From positions 136,392-200,391 of the forward strand of contig JAAAIG010000001.1 in the NCBI GenBank assembly GCA_015852425.1: a stretch of DNA of 64,000 bases, read 5' to 3'. Shown here piece by piece: positions 10,453 to 20,374 of the stretch. Every line of letters starts with the position of its first letter. Position 1 is the stretch's first letter. The notes under the pieces were generated by a model, which worked only from the letters and a program-made list of their open reading frames with translations, did not search any database and had not been told where the DNA came from. Both the position numbers and the translations under genes were made by a program. The stretch is from Gryganskiella cystojenkinii (taxonomy: Eukaryota; Mortierellomycota; Mortierellomycetes; Mortierellales; Mortierellaceae).

Positions 10453-12486
10453 TTAAACTAGGACAGGGTGATGTTGAACGATACGTGTAATCTCAAAATG
10501 AACCTCGGGTCGCATTTCCTTTAGGCCTTCGACAACCGAGGTATAACTTCTGACCAAGGGAGAGTTTTTGTAAAACACTTGAAAATTCGCCAATTGTGGC
10601 CACAGAAGAGGTGCGACCTCTTCTTCTTCCCAAGAAAGCATCTCTCTCTTCGGTAGAGGAGGCGGTCTCAAGTAGGCAAGGTCCTCTGCGACCAAGACTC
10701 CTGGAATAGTGTCGGTGTTAATCTTGAGAGACCAAAGGCTTTCTAGATCGCGCAAGAGTTCGAGGGGACTTGTGGCTCTCTTTCGAGAAGTCTTGATTGA
10801 GTCTTTGGGACCATAAGGCGACGGATAGTCTGGGAGATAGAAGGAGGAGTTGTACGCCTGCAAGACTCGCTGCCCAAGTTCTAGGTGTTGAAACCGAAGG
10901 GTGAGCCTAGTGATCTTTGGGCAGTGACGGACGAGGTGCTTGTAAAATAACAGCATTCTGTCAGATTTTCTCGCAGAGTCTGGTGTGGGAGGCGCAAACT
11001 CCAAGGACCTCAGCTCACTGCATTGCCAATCATTCGACATTGGGTAATCCTCGAGGATTCCACGAGCGATGAGCCTTCTTTGTTTGTCCCTGTCTTTAAT
11101 CTGCCGCTTGGCTTGACGTTGAGTCATAGAAGGCTTGTTATACAAATTATACCACCGTTCCTTCTTAAGGCCGTGGGCATAAAAATAATTCATACACAAC
11201 CATGGCGCTGACAAATGAACAAGGGAAGGCGCACACCGCAGCACATAGTCCAGAGTCCTGTGGCCGAGGGAACCATCCGCAATGAAGAGGTGTGTCAACC
11301 GATGGAAAGCCATACGCGCGATTCGATCCGGCTCCCAGCGATACGTCGGCGAGCAATCGAAGGCGGTCAGGGTCATGGTCGTAACTTTGGGCGTGTGTTG
11401 TTGTAGGATCCATATAGGTACACGCTGTCGGCACTGTTCATGCCGTTGGCACGGTTCATTATAACGGTTGTCTCTATAGCAGTTGAAAGGCTTTTGGGTG
11501 CTTTGGGTGCTTTGGGTGACCTCCATCTCGCGCAACCTCTGACATCTCTGACCTGCTAATGCATAAATCGCTGGGAGGTTCAATCGATGTTGGATCCACA
11601 CTCCATTCGATAAGACGTCTTGGTTGATGTCGCTCAAAGTCAATTGGACCAAGTCGGGACATCGATTGATCAACCACAAAACCACGGTTTCCTGGACGAT
11701 CGACGTTTGTGCGGTGAAGGCGCTTAGATTGAAGACCGATCGGGATATATTATTAGTGAAAGACGTTGTCTCGCGTGCTATGCTTGGCTCCTCTACGGTT
11801 ATCTCGACAGGGGCGAGGCCCCATCCACGGATGAAAAGTTCTCGAAGGGAAACGCATCGATCCAGGATCAATGACAGCGATATTGTTCCTCTTGCATAGT
11901 GCAGTTTTAGATGACAGAGGTGTCGCAGATGGTCCATGAGAGGAGAGATAGGATCGGACGGGAACGGTCCACTGAAGATCTCCAGGATCTGGATCTGTCG
12001 TAAAGCACAGCGACCTCCTCCTTGCTTTGGTTCTATAATCGCGTTCTGGAATCGTTCCCAGGAAAACCAGATGTCATCCCCTATGGCGCAATCCAAGGTG
12101 AGTCCTTGCTGGATGATGATCCGCAGCTGCGACGATCCCGTCATCTTTTCCAGGAACTGTTGCGGGTCCTCGTCTTGGTCACTTGCTTTTGCTCTCCAAA
12201 CGAGTGCGGGCTTGAGATGGCACCTTGATGCCTGATTCCACCGTTGACAGACGCACGCGACAACAACTCGGAGTGCAGCGGGATCGCAATAAGAGAAGAT
12301 GATCTCCAAAATTTCAAGGGGCAGCGAATGGATTGTCGTGGGCTTGAGTCCCTTCTTCGATGAGTTGCTGGCCTTTTGCTTGGTGGCGGACCTTTCGACT
12401 TTGTCTTGATCGTTACTAAAGTCCCAGTCATGACGATAGTCGATAAGATCGTCTTCTAGCAACAGCATAGCACGGCTCTTTGGCAT
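10453..12486 (-). CDS. F-box protein with LRR-like C-terminal region
   Basis: Single exon, 677 residues from the Met at 12486; an in-frame Met at 12615 adds 43 residues that look like leader sequence. The F-box lies at about residues 52-95 (IHSLPLEILEIIFSYC, CVCQRWNQASR). The rest holds degenerate leucine-rich repeats, for example CVSLRELFIRGW, CPDLVQLTLSD and CPKITRLTLR. Family members bring substrates to SCF (Skp1-cullin-F-box) ubiquitin ligases; the substrate cannot be told. The C-terminal ~300 residues are paralogous to the truncated gene at the left edge of the window (shared IA[KR]G[VI]L[DE]DY pattern and a terminal hydrophobic-acidic segment ending near a His-rich tail). No intron is needed. 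Confidence 0.88.
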   Translation of the reverse strand: MPKSRAMLLLEDDLIDYRHDWDFSNDQDKVERSATKQKASNSSKKGLKPTTIHSLPLEILEIIFSYCDPAALRVVVACVCQRWNQASRCHLKPALVWRAKASDQDEDPQQFLEKMTGSSQLRIIIQQGLTLDCAIGDDIWFSWERFQNAIIEPKQGGGRCALRQIQILEIFSGPFPSDPISPLMDHLRHLCHLKLHYARGTISLSLILDRCVSLRELFIRGWGLAPVEITVEEPSIARETTSFTNNISRSVFNLSAFTAQTSIVQETVVLWLINRCPDLVQLTLSDINQDVLSNGVWIQHRLNLPAIYALAGQRCQRLREMEVTQSTQSTQKPFNCYRDNRYNEPCQRHEQCRQRVPIWILQQHTPKVTTMTLTAFDCSPTYRWEPDRIARMAFHRLTHLFIADGSLGHRTLDYVLRCAPSLVHLSAPWLCMNYFYAHGLKKERWYNLYNKPSMTQRQAKRQIKDRDKQRRLIARGILEDYPMSNDWQCSELRSLEFAPPTPDSARKSDRMLLFYKHLVRHCPKITRLTLRFQHLELGQRVLQAYNSSFYLPDYPSPYGPKDSIKTSRKRATSPLELLRDLESLWSLKINTDTIPGVLVAEDLAYLRPPPLPKREMLSWEEEEVAPLLWPQLANFQVFYKNSPLVRSYTSVVEGLKEMRPEVHFEITRIVQHHPVLV

Positions 12487-13728
12487 CTTGTCGTAAAGTG
12501 CAATTGATATTCTAATAAAACGGAGGAGTGTGTGCGTCGAAACAGACGGAGGGAAGGAGTAAGCAACGAAGCTGGGAAGAAAGGCGAAAGTGGTTCTTGA
12601 GACGAGAAGGTTCATTTATTTTGGGTGAATGGCTGTGCCATCGCAAATTCCATGTTGACTCTCATGATGCACATGTGCGGCGTCCTAATGAGCAGCCGCA
12701 GCAAAAGGGTCAATAGGTGGCAAAGTGGTTTTGCCTGCCACAGCTGGCTGATTGATGATGCTAAAGTAACCAGCAATGTTCTAAGTCAGCTAATCCGCTT
12801 TGGTGAAATGGTCTTCAACAGAGTACAACCGAAAGGTTGGATTTTGATTTCGGAGTATCATGACCCTGGATCACACTCTTTCCGGCAAAGAGCTTTGTTG
12901 GCTCGCAGAAATTTGACTGTCATATGGATTTTCGCTCCGCCAAAAAATCTTCGTCCGTCACTGGTCCGGCTCACAGGCCTATGCGAGCCGAAGCTGCAAG
13001 AGGATCTCGTGGGTAGGTTGATTCCCCGGCTGGCCGAGACAGGGTAAACCATTGCAAGATCCTGGGGGCAAAGATCCTGGCTTTCAACTGCTTCTACTAA
13101 AACCATTATCGAACAATAACGTATGTATAACAAAGAGAGGACAATTAAATACAACTGCAGATCAAACCCGAGGTAGTAGATCTTGGTTCTGTTCAAGAAC
13201 ACAAACGCAGTGGCAAAGAAAACCCGCTTTTTTTGGCCTTAGAGCCTTGTTTGCATTTGCATGGACAGGGATAGAAAAAGAGGGGACTGCTCGAAGCAAT
13301 TGACGACTGGCCCGAGCAACGACCACAAAGAATAGATTTGGGCGAAAGTTTTTCAACCCACCAAAAATAATTGTCTCTCCTCTTCGGCCTCATGCAAATC
13401 AAACAACTTTAAAAGCGGCCGCTTTAGTGAAGACGACCCAAGTTTTTCTTATTCACTTTTATTCTCTTTAGACACAACTGAGCAGCTCCTTCTTCTCACA
13501 TCCCATCATCATCACTATTGTTCGCTTTAAAAAGGGACCTTCACTCCACTCTTCTCTCCTCTTGCCTTCCTTCGTCTTTCGCTCTTTTACGTTTACGTTT
13601 CTTCACTTCCAAATTTTCATCTGACCCGTCTTCTCTTTCTGCAGGATCTATTCTCTTTCTTCTTTCTTGCTTCACTCTCTTCGGCGTCATCCTTCGCTTA
13701 TCCACCCCATACCAACTCATAATCAACA
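12487..13728. other. divergent intergenic region, 1242 bp
   Basis: Separates the minus-strand F-box gene from fat1. The right end (about 13430-13728) is a pyrimidine-rich leader of fat1. A 140-codon plus-strand ORF at 12625-13047 and its antisense partner show no recognisable domain and are left out. The decamer AAGATCCTGG occurs twice, 15-16 bp apart, near 13057-13082. Confidence 0.55.
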
Positions 13729-16241
13729 ATGGCTGGTGAGTAATAATTCTCTTCGAAGAACGGCCATATAGATCTGCTGCCTCGGACTCTATGACCGTTT
13801 TGTTGTAGAGGTCAGATCGATCCGAGACAAAAGAGGAATAACGACGACTGCTGCAAAGCTTGAACAGAATCTCGCACACGAAAGCGAATGGAATTCACTT
13901 TTTCCTTCTACGCTCTACGCAGCGCCAGGACAATCGACCTCGGAAGAATTAGCTTTGGACAATGCCAATGGCATTCACTTTGGAATCTACTCGCATTCAT
14001 TCGCCAACTTGAAATTCCACTATTTTTTTATGCATGTGAGACACGCCACTAACTTTCTGCATTCTCTGATCTCCCTCTCGTCTCCACAAACAGCTCCTGC
14101 AATCGCTGCCGCCATCCCCGCGGCCATGTACGTCGGCTCCAAACTGGCGATCCCCCGCGACGCCAAGTTGGGCAAGGGTCTGATCAGCGCCAAGTTGGGC
14201 TACAGATCTTATGACAAGAACGATACCGTGAACATCTCGTATCGTTTCGAAGAAACCTGCAAGAAGCACCCCAACCGCGAGGCTTTGGTCTTTGAAGGCA
14301 AATCGTATACTTTCCAGGATATTCAGCGAGGTATGATTGACAGATTAACCTAAGATCCGATTTGATCCACGTTCTTTCCTCTTGGTTTCTACGTGTTTAT
14401 TTCTTCATCAAGGGCAAAATGGTTTTTTTTTTTGTGAACCTTGACAAAGTGACAAAAAAAGAAATCTTCTTTAGACTGACGCATTTGTTACATTTTTGTT
14501 ACTTTTCTATGCACTCCTTTCCTCTTTTTCTTTGTTTGTAGAATCCAACAGAGTCGGAAACTGGTTGCTTTCCAAGGGCGTCAAGCGTGGAGAGATCGTT
14601 TCACTCTTCATGCAGAACAAGCCCGAGTTCCTGTTCTGTTGGCTCGGTCTCAACAAGATTGGTGCCACCGGAGCCTTTATCAACACCAACTTGGCTGGCA
14701 AGCCCCTCACTCATTCTCTCCGGACTGCGACTGCCACGATGTTGATCATGGACTCGGAGTTGCCTGCTCCTATTTTTAACGTCTTGGACGAAGTGCTCGA
14801 GATGGGCTACAAGATCTATTCTTATGGAGGCCCTGAGCAACACTCCTTCGCCACTCCTTTGGATTTGACCGGTATCTCGGACTCGGCCTTGCCCCGAAGT
14901 CTCCGCAGAAAGACTACCGTCAACGATATCGCTATGTTGATCTATACCTCAGGAACAACCGGTCTTCCTAAGGCTGGTCGTTTCTCGCACTCTCGCGCCA
15001 ATGGTAAGCGAAAAGTCTCCATTATTCATACCAACCGTGGCATAGTAACATAACATCATATCCTCATGACTAATGCCAATCCTGGCCTTTCAATAGTTGC
15101 CGCTCTCTTCTGGACTTCCTTTTACCATTTCAATGAAAACGATAGACTCTACATCGCTCTTCCTCTCTACCATAGTGCAGGCGCCGTCCTTGGTATTTGT
15201 GTCGCCTGGGTGACTGGTGCGACTGTCGTGTTGGCCCGTAAGTTCTCCGTCTCTTCCTTCTGGGACGAGTGCCGTGTCAACAAGGTCACTGTGATCCAAT
15301 ATATCGGGGAGATCTGCAGATATTTGCTCAACGCCCCCGAGTCGCCCTTGGACAAGGTCCACACTATTCGTATGGCCCATGGAAACGGTATGCGTCCCGA
15401 TGTCTGGAACCGCTTCCGGGATCGTTTCGGGATCCCATTGATCGGCGAGTGGTATGCTAGTACAGAGGGAACCGGTATCCTGACCAATTACAACACAGGA
15501 CCCAACGGTGCTGGTGCCATCGGATACCGTGGATCGTTGGCTCGCACGGTCGACAAGGGTTTGAAGATTGCCCAGTTTGATGTCCTGACCGAGGAGTTGA
15601 TCCGAGACAAGAACGGTCGTTGTATCGAGTGCAAGGCCGATGAACCCGGTGAGCTCTTGACCCAAATCGATGCCACCGATCCTACCCGTGCCTTCCAGGG
15701 ATACCACAAGAACGCCAGCGCCAACAGCAAAAAGGTCATCACGGATGCCTTCAGGGCTGGTGATCAGTACTTCCGTACTGGCGATATCCTTCGTCGCGAT
15801 GCTGACGGTTATTTCTACTTTGGTGATCGTGTCGGAGATACCTTCCGATGGAAGTCTGAAAACGTCTCCACGGCCGAGGTCTCGGAGGTGCTCTCGACCT
15901 ACCCAGACTGCATTGAGGTTAATGTTTATGGTGTCCAGATCCCCGGTCACGACGGTCGTGCAGGCATGGCTGCTATTGTCTCGAAGGAGGGCATGAACTG
16001 GGATAACTTCGCCAAGTTTGCGCTCAAGAATCTGCCCAAGTATTCAGTCCCGATCTTTATCCGTAAGGTTCCTGAGATGGAGATTACAGGTACTTTCAAG
16101 CAACGCAAGGTCGAGCTAGTGAACGAGGGTATGGATCCAACAAAGATCCAAGACGAGATGCTGTGGCTGGACGGTCAATCCTATAAGCCATTCACATCGA
16201 CTGAACACACCCGTGTGATCAGTGGTAAAGCCAAGTTGTAG
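13729..16241 (+). CDS. fat1: very-long-chain acyl-CoA synthetase / fatty acid transport protein Fat1
   Basis: Four exons: 13729-13735 (7 nt), 14094-14330, 14542-15003, 15097-16241; introns of 358, 211 and 93 bp; 616 residues. The AMP-binding signature IYTSGTTGLPKA is at about residues 215-226. The FATP/VLACS motif reads GDRVGDTFRWKSENV, and the C-terminus has FKQRKVELVNEG. The N-terminus (AIAAAIPAAMYVGSKL) is hydrophobic and may anchor the protein in the membrane. Family members activate long- and very-long-chain fatty acids with ATP and CoA at the plasma membrane, ER or lipid droplets and drive fatty acid uptake. The first exon is only ATG-GCT-G, followed by a perfect GTGAGT donor; the join gives MAAPAIAAA. 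The protein matches the family's usual length. A pyrimidine-rich leader precedes the start, suggesting strong expression. Confidence 0.95.
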
Positions 16242-16798
16242 ATGAGAGATACCATTAATAATCATGATACGATAGCATTACGGGTCCTTTACTGCACACC
16301 CAAAAATCCCGTACAGACAATAAACATCGAAGAGGCTTCCTTTTCATGACCACGCGTACTACCTCAGTTTTTCTCTGCTTGTGATCGAAACGCTGACAAA
16401 CGTCAAAGAAAAATAGGTCCATAAACATCTAAGGAGCCCCAAGTCGGTCTGTGGTTGGTTGAGTGATCATGTTGTTTTCCCGCTCCTCTGGCCAACAAAG
16501 TTGTTTGGCGATCTTAAGGTTCAATTGGTGGATGGATCTTGTCCCTCGTTTGTGTTCAGCGTACAACAAGGCCTTCTTACTTCCATCGACTCGTCCATTT
16601 AGCTCTTACGCTCTTACTGAAAGGCCTGGACATCTCAGATTGAGAGTTGAAGTGTGAGTTTTTTTTCTTGTCTTTCTATTTAAACACCAAAGTCTCGTCC
16701 AGGCTCCTCCTTCTGTATCCTCTTTATCCTTCTTTCCGACGAACAACTATCTCGCTTACTTATACTCCCACCATCTCCTTTTCACTGAAATACACACA
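16242..16798. other. intergenic region, 557 bp
   Basis: fat1 3' flank, then the pyrimidine-rich leader of the next GST gene. It includes a 64-codon ORF (16463-16657) that resembles an organelle presequence; see findings. Confidence 0.5.
16319..16324 (+). terminator. polyadenylation signal AATAAA for fat1
   Basis: Exact AATAAA about 78 bp after the fat1 stop. Confidence 0.4.
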
Positions 16799-17648
16799 AT
16801 GACCGTTCAAAAGTTTACCCTCTACAACAACAGCTTGTGCCCCTATGCCGCCAGGGCGATCTTGGCCTTGACTGAAACTGGCCACAAGAATACTGAGATT
16901 GTCGAGATTGACCTGAGTGTTCCCCGCCCCGAATGGTTCTTAAAGTTAAACCCATATGGTCAAGTACCTACGCTCAAGATCGAAGACAGCAAGAGTGACA
17001 ACGACCACCAGATCGTGCTCGAGTCCCTCTTTGTAGCCGAGTATCTCTCGGACTTGCACCCTGAAGCAAAGTAAGAAGGACAACAAGAAGAGATCACACA
17101 TTACTGCAGTATGATATATAATTGTTGACACAGAGGAGGTCTTTCTCTGTGGTGCATTCATTACTTTGTCTAGACTTATGCCTGAAGATGCTCTCCAACG
17201 TGCTCAAATCCGTTATATTATTCATCACTGGGGTGCTCGCACCCAACCTCTCTTGCACAAGGCCTTGTTCTCCAAGGACCCCGAAGAGGCCCTCAAGCTC
17301 CGTGAAGAGGCACTGGTCGAGCTCGGCAAGGTCAACAATTTGATTGCCCAGGCGCACGCCCATACTGCGACCTTGAACGATACCGATGTTCAGGGTGCCT
17401 TCTTCTTGGGTGAACAGTTCTCGTTCGCAGACTTGGCCTTGGCTCCGTTCTTGCTCCGTTTGTTCTTGACCTTCCGTTTGGCCGATGAGAGCGGTGCTGT
17501 CGAGAAGGACTTTGAGGACCGCCTTCAAAAGCTGGAGAAGGTGTGGGCTTGGCGTGAGGCCGTTCAACAACGTCCTAGCGTTCAAAAGACTTCGCCTTCC
17601 AAGAAGGCCCTGGAGGATTCGTACAGAGCCTTCCTCAAAAAGTTCTAA
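16799..17648 (+). CDS. glutathione S-transferase, omega-like
   Basis: Two exons, 16799-17070 and 17174-17648, with a 103-bp intron; 248 residues. The N-terminal thioredoxin fold has FTLYNNSLCPYAARAIL with the Cys-Pro-Tyr-Ala active-site arrangement seen in Cys-type omega/lambda GSTs, then NPYGQVPTLKIED (cis-Pro) and VLESLFVAEYL. The helical C-domain includes FSFADLALAPFLLRLF. Such enzymes use glutathione for thioltransferase or dehydroascorbate reductase reactions in the cytosol. The ATG has A at -3, a good context. AATAAA follows 68 bp after the stop. Confidence 0.93.
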
Positions 17649-17715
17649 TAACAACATTGAAACGTGCTGCAAACCACCTCTTTTTTTTTTGGCCCATTTG
17701 CAAAGCAAAACACCT

Positions 17716-17721
17716 AATAAA
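17716..17721 (+). terminator. polyadenylation signal AATAAA for the omega-like GST
   Basis: Exact AATAAA 68 bp downstream of the GST stop, in the 314-bp convergent gap (17649-17962) before the minus-strand F-box gene. The rest of that gap shows nothing else. Confidence 0.45.
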
Positions 17722-17962
17722 GCGTAGGAATTTTTGCATCCTTTCCGGATAAAGGGATAGATATGGTTGCTGGTGTTGAAAGGACGCGCCGCTTTTGGAG
17801 TGATTCGAAACTGGGATACATCATCAAGCTAATAAAAAGGTACTCTACGCCATAGTGTGTCAATTATTCTTTTGTCTCCTTGGGTTTCTTGGTACTGACT
17901 TTTATTGACTCAACAGCGAACGACCGATTGTAGAGCTCGGCATCGCCGCTTGCGCTGCTGGT

Positions 17963-19957
17963 CTAGAGTGACCACAGCGCAGCATCGGCTTCCTCGCGTG
18001 AACGGTATTCGACTTGAATAATACGCGGAATTGCCATATCAGGTCCTTGATTACCGAGATGTTGTTGTTCTTGCGAAGGATTCATGATCTTGTCTGCGGA
18101 TGGTTTCCGCAGTAACCAATCCCAGGCTTCTCGTGTGCAAGGAAAATCGTTCCCATGGTAGATGATCTTTTCCAGCCTTGGACAGGCATAATAAAGATAC
18201 TTGGCCTGTTCCAGCGTGACCAAGGCCTTCGGTGAGTAATATTGATCGCCTCTCCTATCGGATGGATCAATCGAGAGTGTCGTGATAGAGCTGAGCATAT
18301 CCAGTGGAACCGGCACGTTGCCTTCTTCCTTCAACTCAACAGGAGAATCGTTCATGAAATCAATAAGAGATCCTGTTGTACTGCGCAATGGTTCCAACTT
18401 CATCAACCACTCCACGTGCTGACTTCGCACCCCCAAGAACTCGAGCTCTTGCAATTTCGGTAGGAGGTCCAAGAGAACATTCTCGAACGTGTCCATCACT
18501 CCAAGAAGGCCATAGAGATCTAAGTGTCGGATTCCGATGCATCGCCAATCGATAGGTGGAAGCTGCGCGCTAGTAGTTCCTGCCGTAGGAGGAGGAGACA
18601 CTTGAGGCTCGAACGAATGCTGCTGTCCATGACGCGACCTGGGTGACCACCGTGACTGAGCCTGCGATCTAAATCCAGAGAGCAATCGATCCACCCAAAT
18701 ACGCTCGAGATTCTCGCATCGCGCTACAAATCTGGCCAATCCTTCGACCGAGAGATTGACGCAGTGACTGATCTCGAGAACCCTAAGTCCACGTTCTGAC
18801 AGCGTCGTGGCCACAGCCTCAGTGCACTCTCTGTCGGTCACCTGACCGCATCGACTCAAGCCTAGTCGTCGCAGATGAAACGGCGGCTGTGCTAAAAACG
18901 CGCTCAAGGCCGGAGTTGGATACGGATGCGTGGAATTCTCTAGGCGGAGGAACTCCAGTTGCGGACATTCGGTCACCAGGGGCATGGGCATCTGCCTCAT
19001 GGAAAGCTCGGTCAGATTGGGACAGCATTGAAGAAGCGCTCGTCTAAAGGCGCCTACTCTCTCAGGGTTCCCGTACAGGTCCAAAAGTCGAAGAATCTTG
19101 ACCGACTGATTCTTGAAGCCAGCAGTAGGAGTCGTGTTGAGGGACTTGAGGGGGTCCGCGGACAGAGAGGAAGGAGACGCGCTGTTATTGCCGTTGATCG
19201 ATGATGACACCGACGCCGCCTTAGCACGGTCGCCCGAGAATTTGCTCCATGGTAGCAGTCGACGATAGTCGCTTTGAGGATGCGGGTCTGATACGGAGCT
19301 GAACGAGTTTTCAATCGAGTCGATCCATTGCTTTTCTGTGTCTACGATGCGAATGGTATTTAACTCTAAGACCTCCAAGACCGGGCAACCCTCAAGGCAT
19401 CTCAGGATCATCCCTGACTGGTACGCGGGCACGGATTGGAAGCTATCAACACCAACCAGTCTAAGCTCTGTAAGCTTAGAAAGATCTCCGCAGGCGATGG
19501 GATCCAAGAGTGCTAGCAGGACTGGCGATCGCCCATGCGTATTCAGCACCTTGACGACAAGTTGTTTGAGTCGTGGGATACTCTTAAAGAGCTCATCCGA
19601 GAACTTTGGGTCTGTAAGATTAGCAATCTCGAGTTGGATCGACTCCAAGTTGGGACAGCATCGGGCAATCGTCCTTAGATCTTGATCATGAAGAGCATAG
19701 GTGAACAGGGTGCGGATCAAATGACCATTCCTCTGGAGCACGGCGTTTTCATTGACATTGCCCCGTCGACCTTGCTGGCTCATCGTGAAGCGATTAAAAT
19801 AAGTCACATCCCAGAGAAAGGGTCCAAACCGACGGTACCAGGTTTTGGAGACTTGACAACAACTTCTAATATCGGACGCGACGAGATCGGCGTGGATACG
19901 CTCGATGATCTCGGGTAGATCCAGGGGCTCGGGTCGCAATTGGTGAAAGTAGGGCAT
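17963..19957 (-). CDS. F-box/LRR protein
   Basis: Single exon, 664 residues. An F-box-like segment is at about residues 11-55 (LDLPEIIERIHADLV, SCCQVSKTWYRRFGPFLW). It is followed by repeated leucine-rich units of the CPxLxxLxL type (CCPNLESIQLEIANL, GCPVLEVLELNTIRI, CCPNLTELSMRQMP, GLRVLEISHCVNLS), broken by a Ser-rich insertion around residues 230-275. Architecture is that of an SCF substrate receptor. The start is the only Met before the F-box. It is transcribed divergently from the next F-box gene with 417 bp between their start codons. Confidence 0.88.
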   Translation of the reverse strand: MPYFHQLRPEPLDLPEIIERIHADLVASDIRSCCQVSKTWYRRFGPFLWDVTYFNRFTMSQQGRRGNVNENAVLQRNGHLIRTLFTYALHDQDLRTIARCCPNLESIQLEIANLTDPKFSDELFKSIPRLKQLVVKVLNTHGRSPVLLALLDPIACGDLSKLTELRLVGVDSFQSVPAYQSGMILRCLEGCPVLEVLELNTIRIVDTEKQWIDSIENSFSSVSDPHPQSDYRRLLPWSKFSGDRAKAASVSSSINGNNSASPSSLSADPLKSLNTTPTAGFKNQSVKILRLLDLYGNPERVGAFRRALLQCCPNLTELSMRQMPMPLVTECPQLEFLRLENSTHPYPTPALSAFLAQPPFHLRRLGLSRCGQVTDRECTEAVATTLSERGLRVLEISHCVNLSVEGLARFVARCENLERIWVDRLLSGFRSQAQSRWSPRSRHGQQHSFEPQVSPPPTAGTTSAQLPPIDWRCIGIRHLDLYGLLGVMDTFENVLLDLLPKLQELEFLGVRSQHVEWLMKLEPLRSTTGSLIDFMNDSPVELKEEGNVPVPLDMLSSITTLSIDPSDRRGDQYYSPKALVTLEQAKYLYYACPRLEKIIYHGNDFPCTREAWDWLLRKPSADKIMNPSQEQQHLGNQGPDMAIPRIIQVEYRSREEADAALWSL

Positions 19958-20374
19958 TGAGGATGTGAGAAGGACACGGAGAGGAGGGAAATGGAAGAGA
20001 ATTGGAACAGTGAATGAGGAGAAATAGATGACAACGAACGCCTGCGGCGGGGCTCACAACGTCCGAACTAGTCCTGATCGTTGGCGGCGTGTATTATTGA
20101 ATGAGCACAGCCACTTTGATTCTGCCTCCTTGGTCATTGATTGGAATCGTGGAGATGTCTGATTGGAATTGCTCGAAGATGTTCGTGGCCCAAGGAGAAA
20201 CGAGGTGTAACATGATACAACGTGCTGTTTGCTTGTGGCGTTGCAGACTCGCAGCCAAATGTGATGTGATTTATGCATGCAACATTATTGTGCGAGTGCC
20301 ACGTTCTTTGTTCTTTTTGCTCATTTCTTTCCTCCTTTCACTCCCTCCGCAGACAGTTTAACCCCTATTCTCCT
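19958..20374. promoter_or_regulatory. shared divergent promoter between two F-box/LRR genes
   Basis: 417 bp between the ATGs of the minus-strand (19957) and plus-strand (20375) F-box genes. The right end is T/C-rich (about 20300-20360). No distinct operator was recognised. Confidence 0.55.

Noticed and set aside
12625..13047. 140-codon plus-strand ORF in the F-box/fat1 gap
   Set aside because: No recognisable domain, unusual composition, and an equally long ORF on the other strand; no evidence for a gene.
15090..15950. 286-codon minus-strand ORF opposite fat1
   Set aside because: Antisense shadow of the Fat1 coding exon; no domain of its own.
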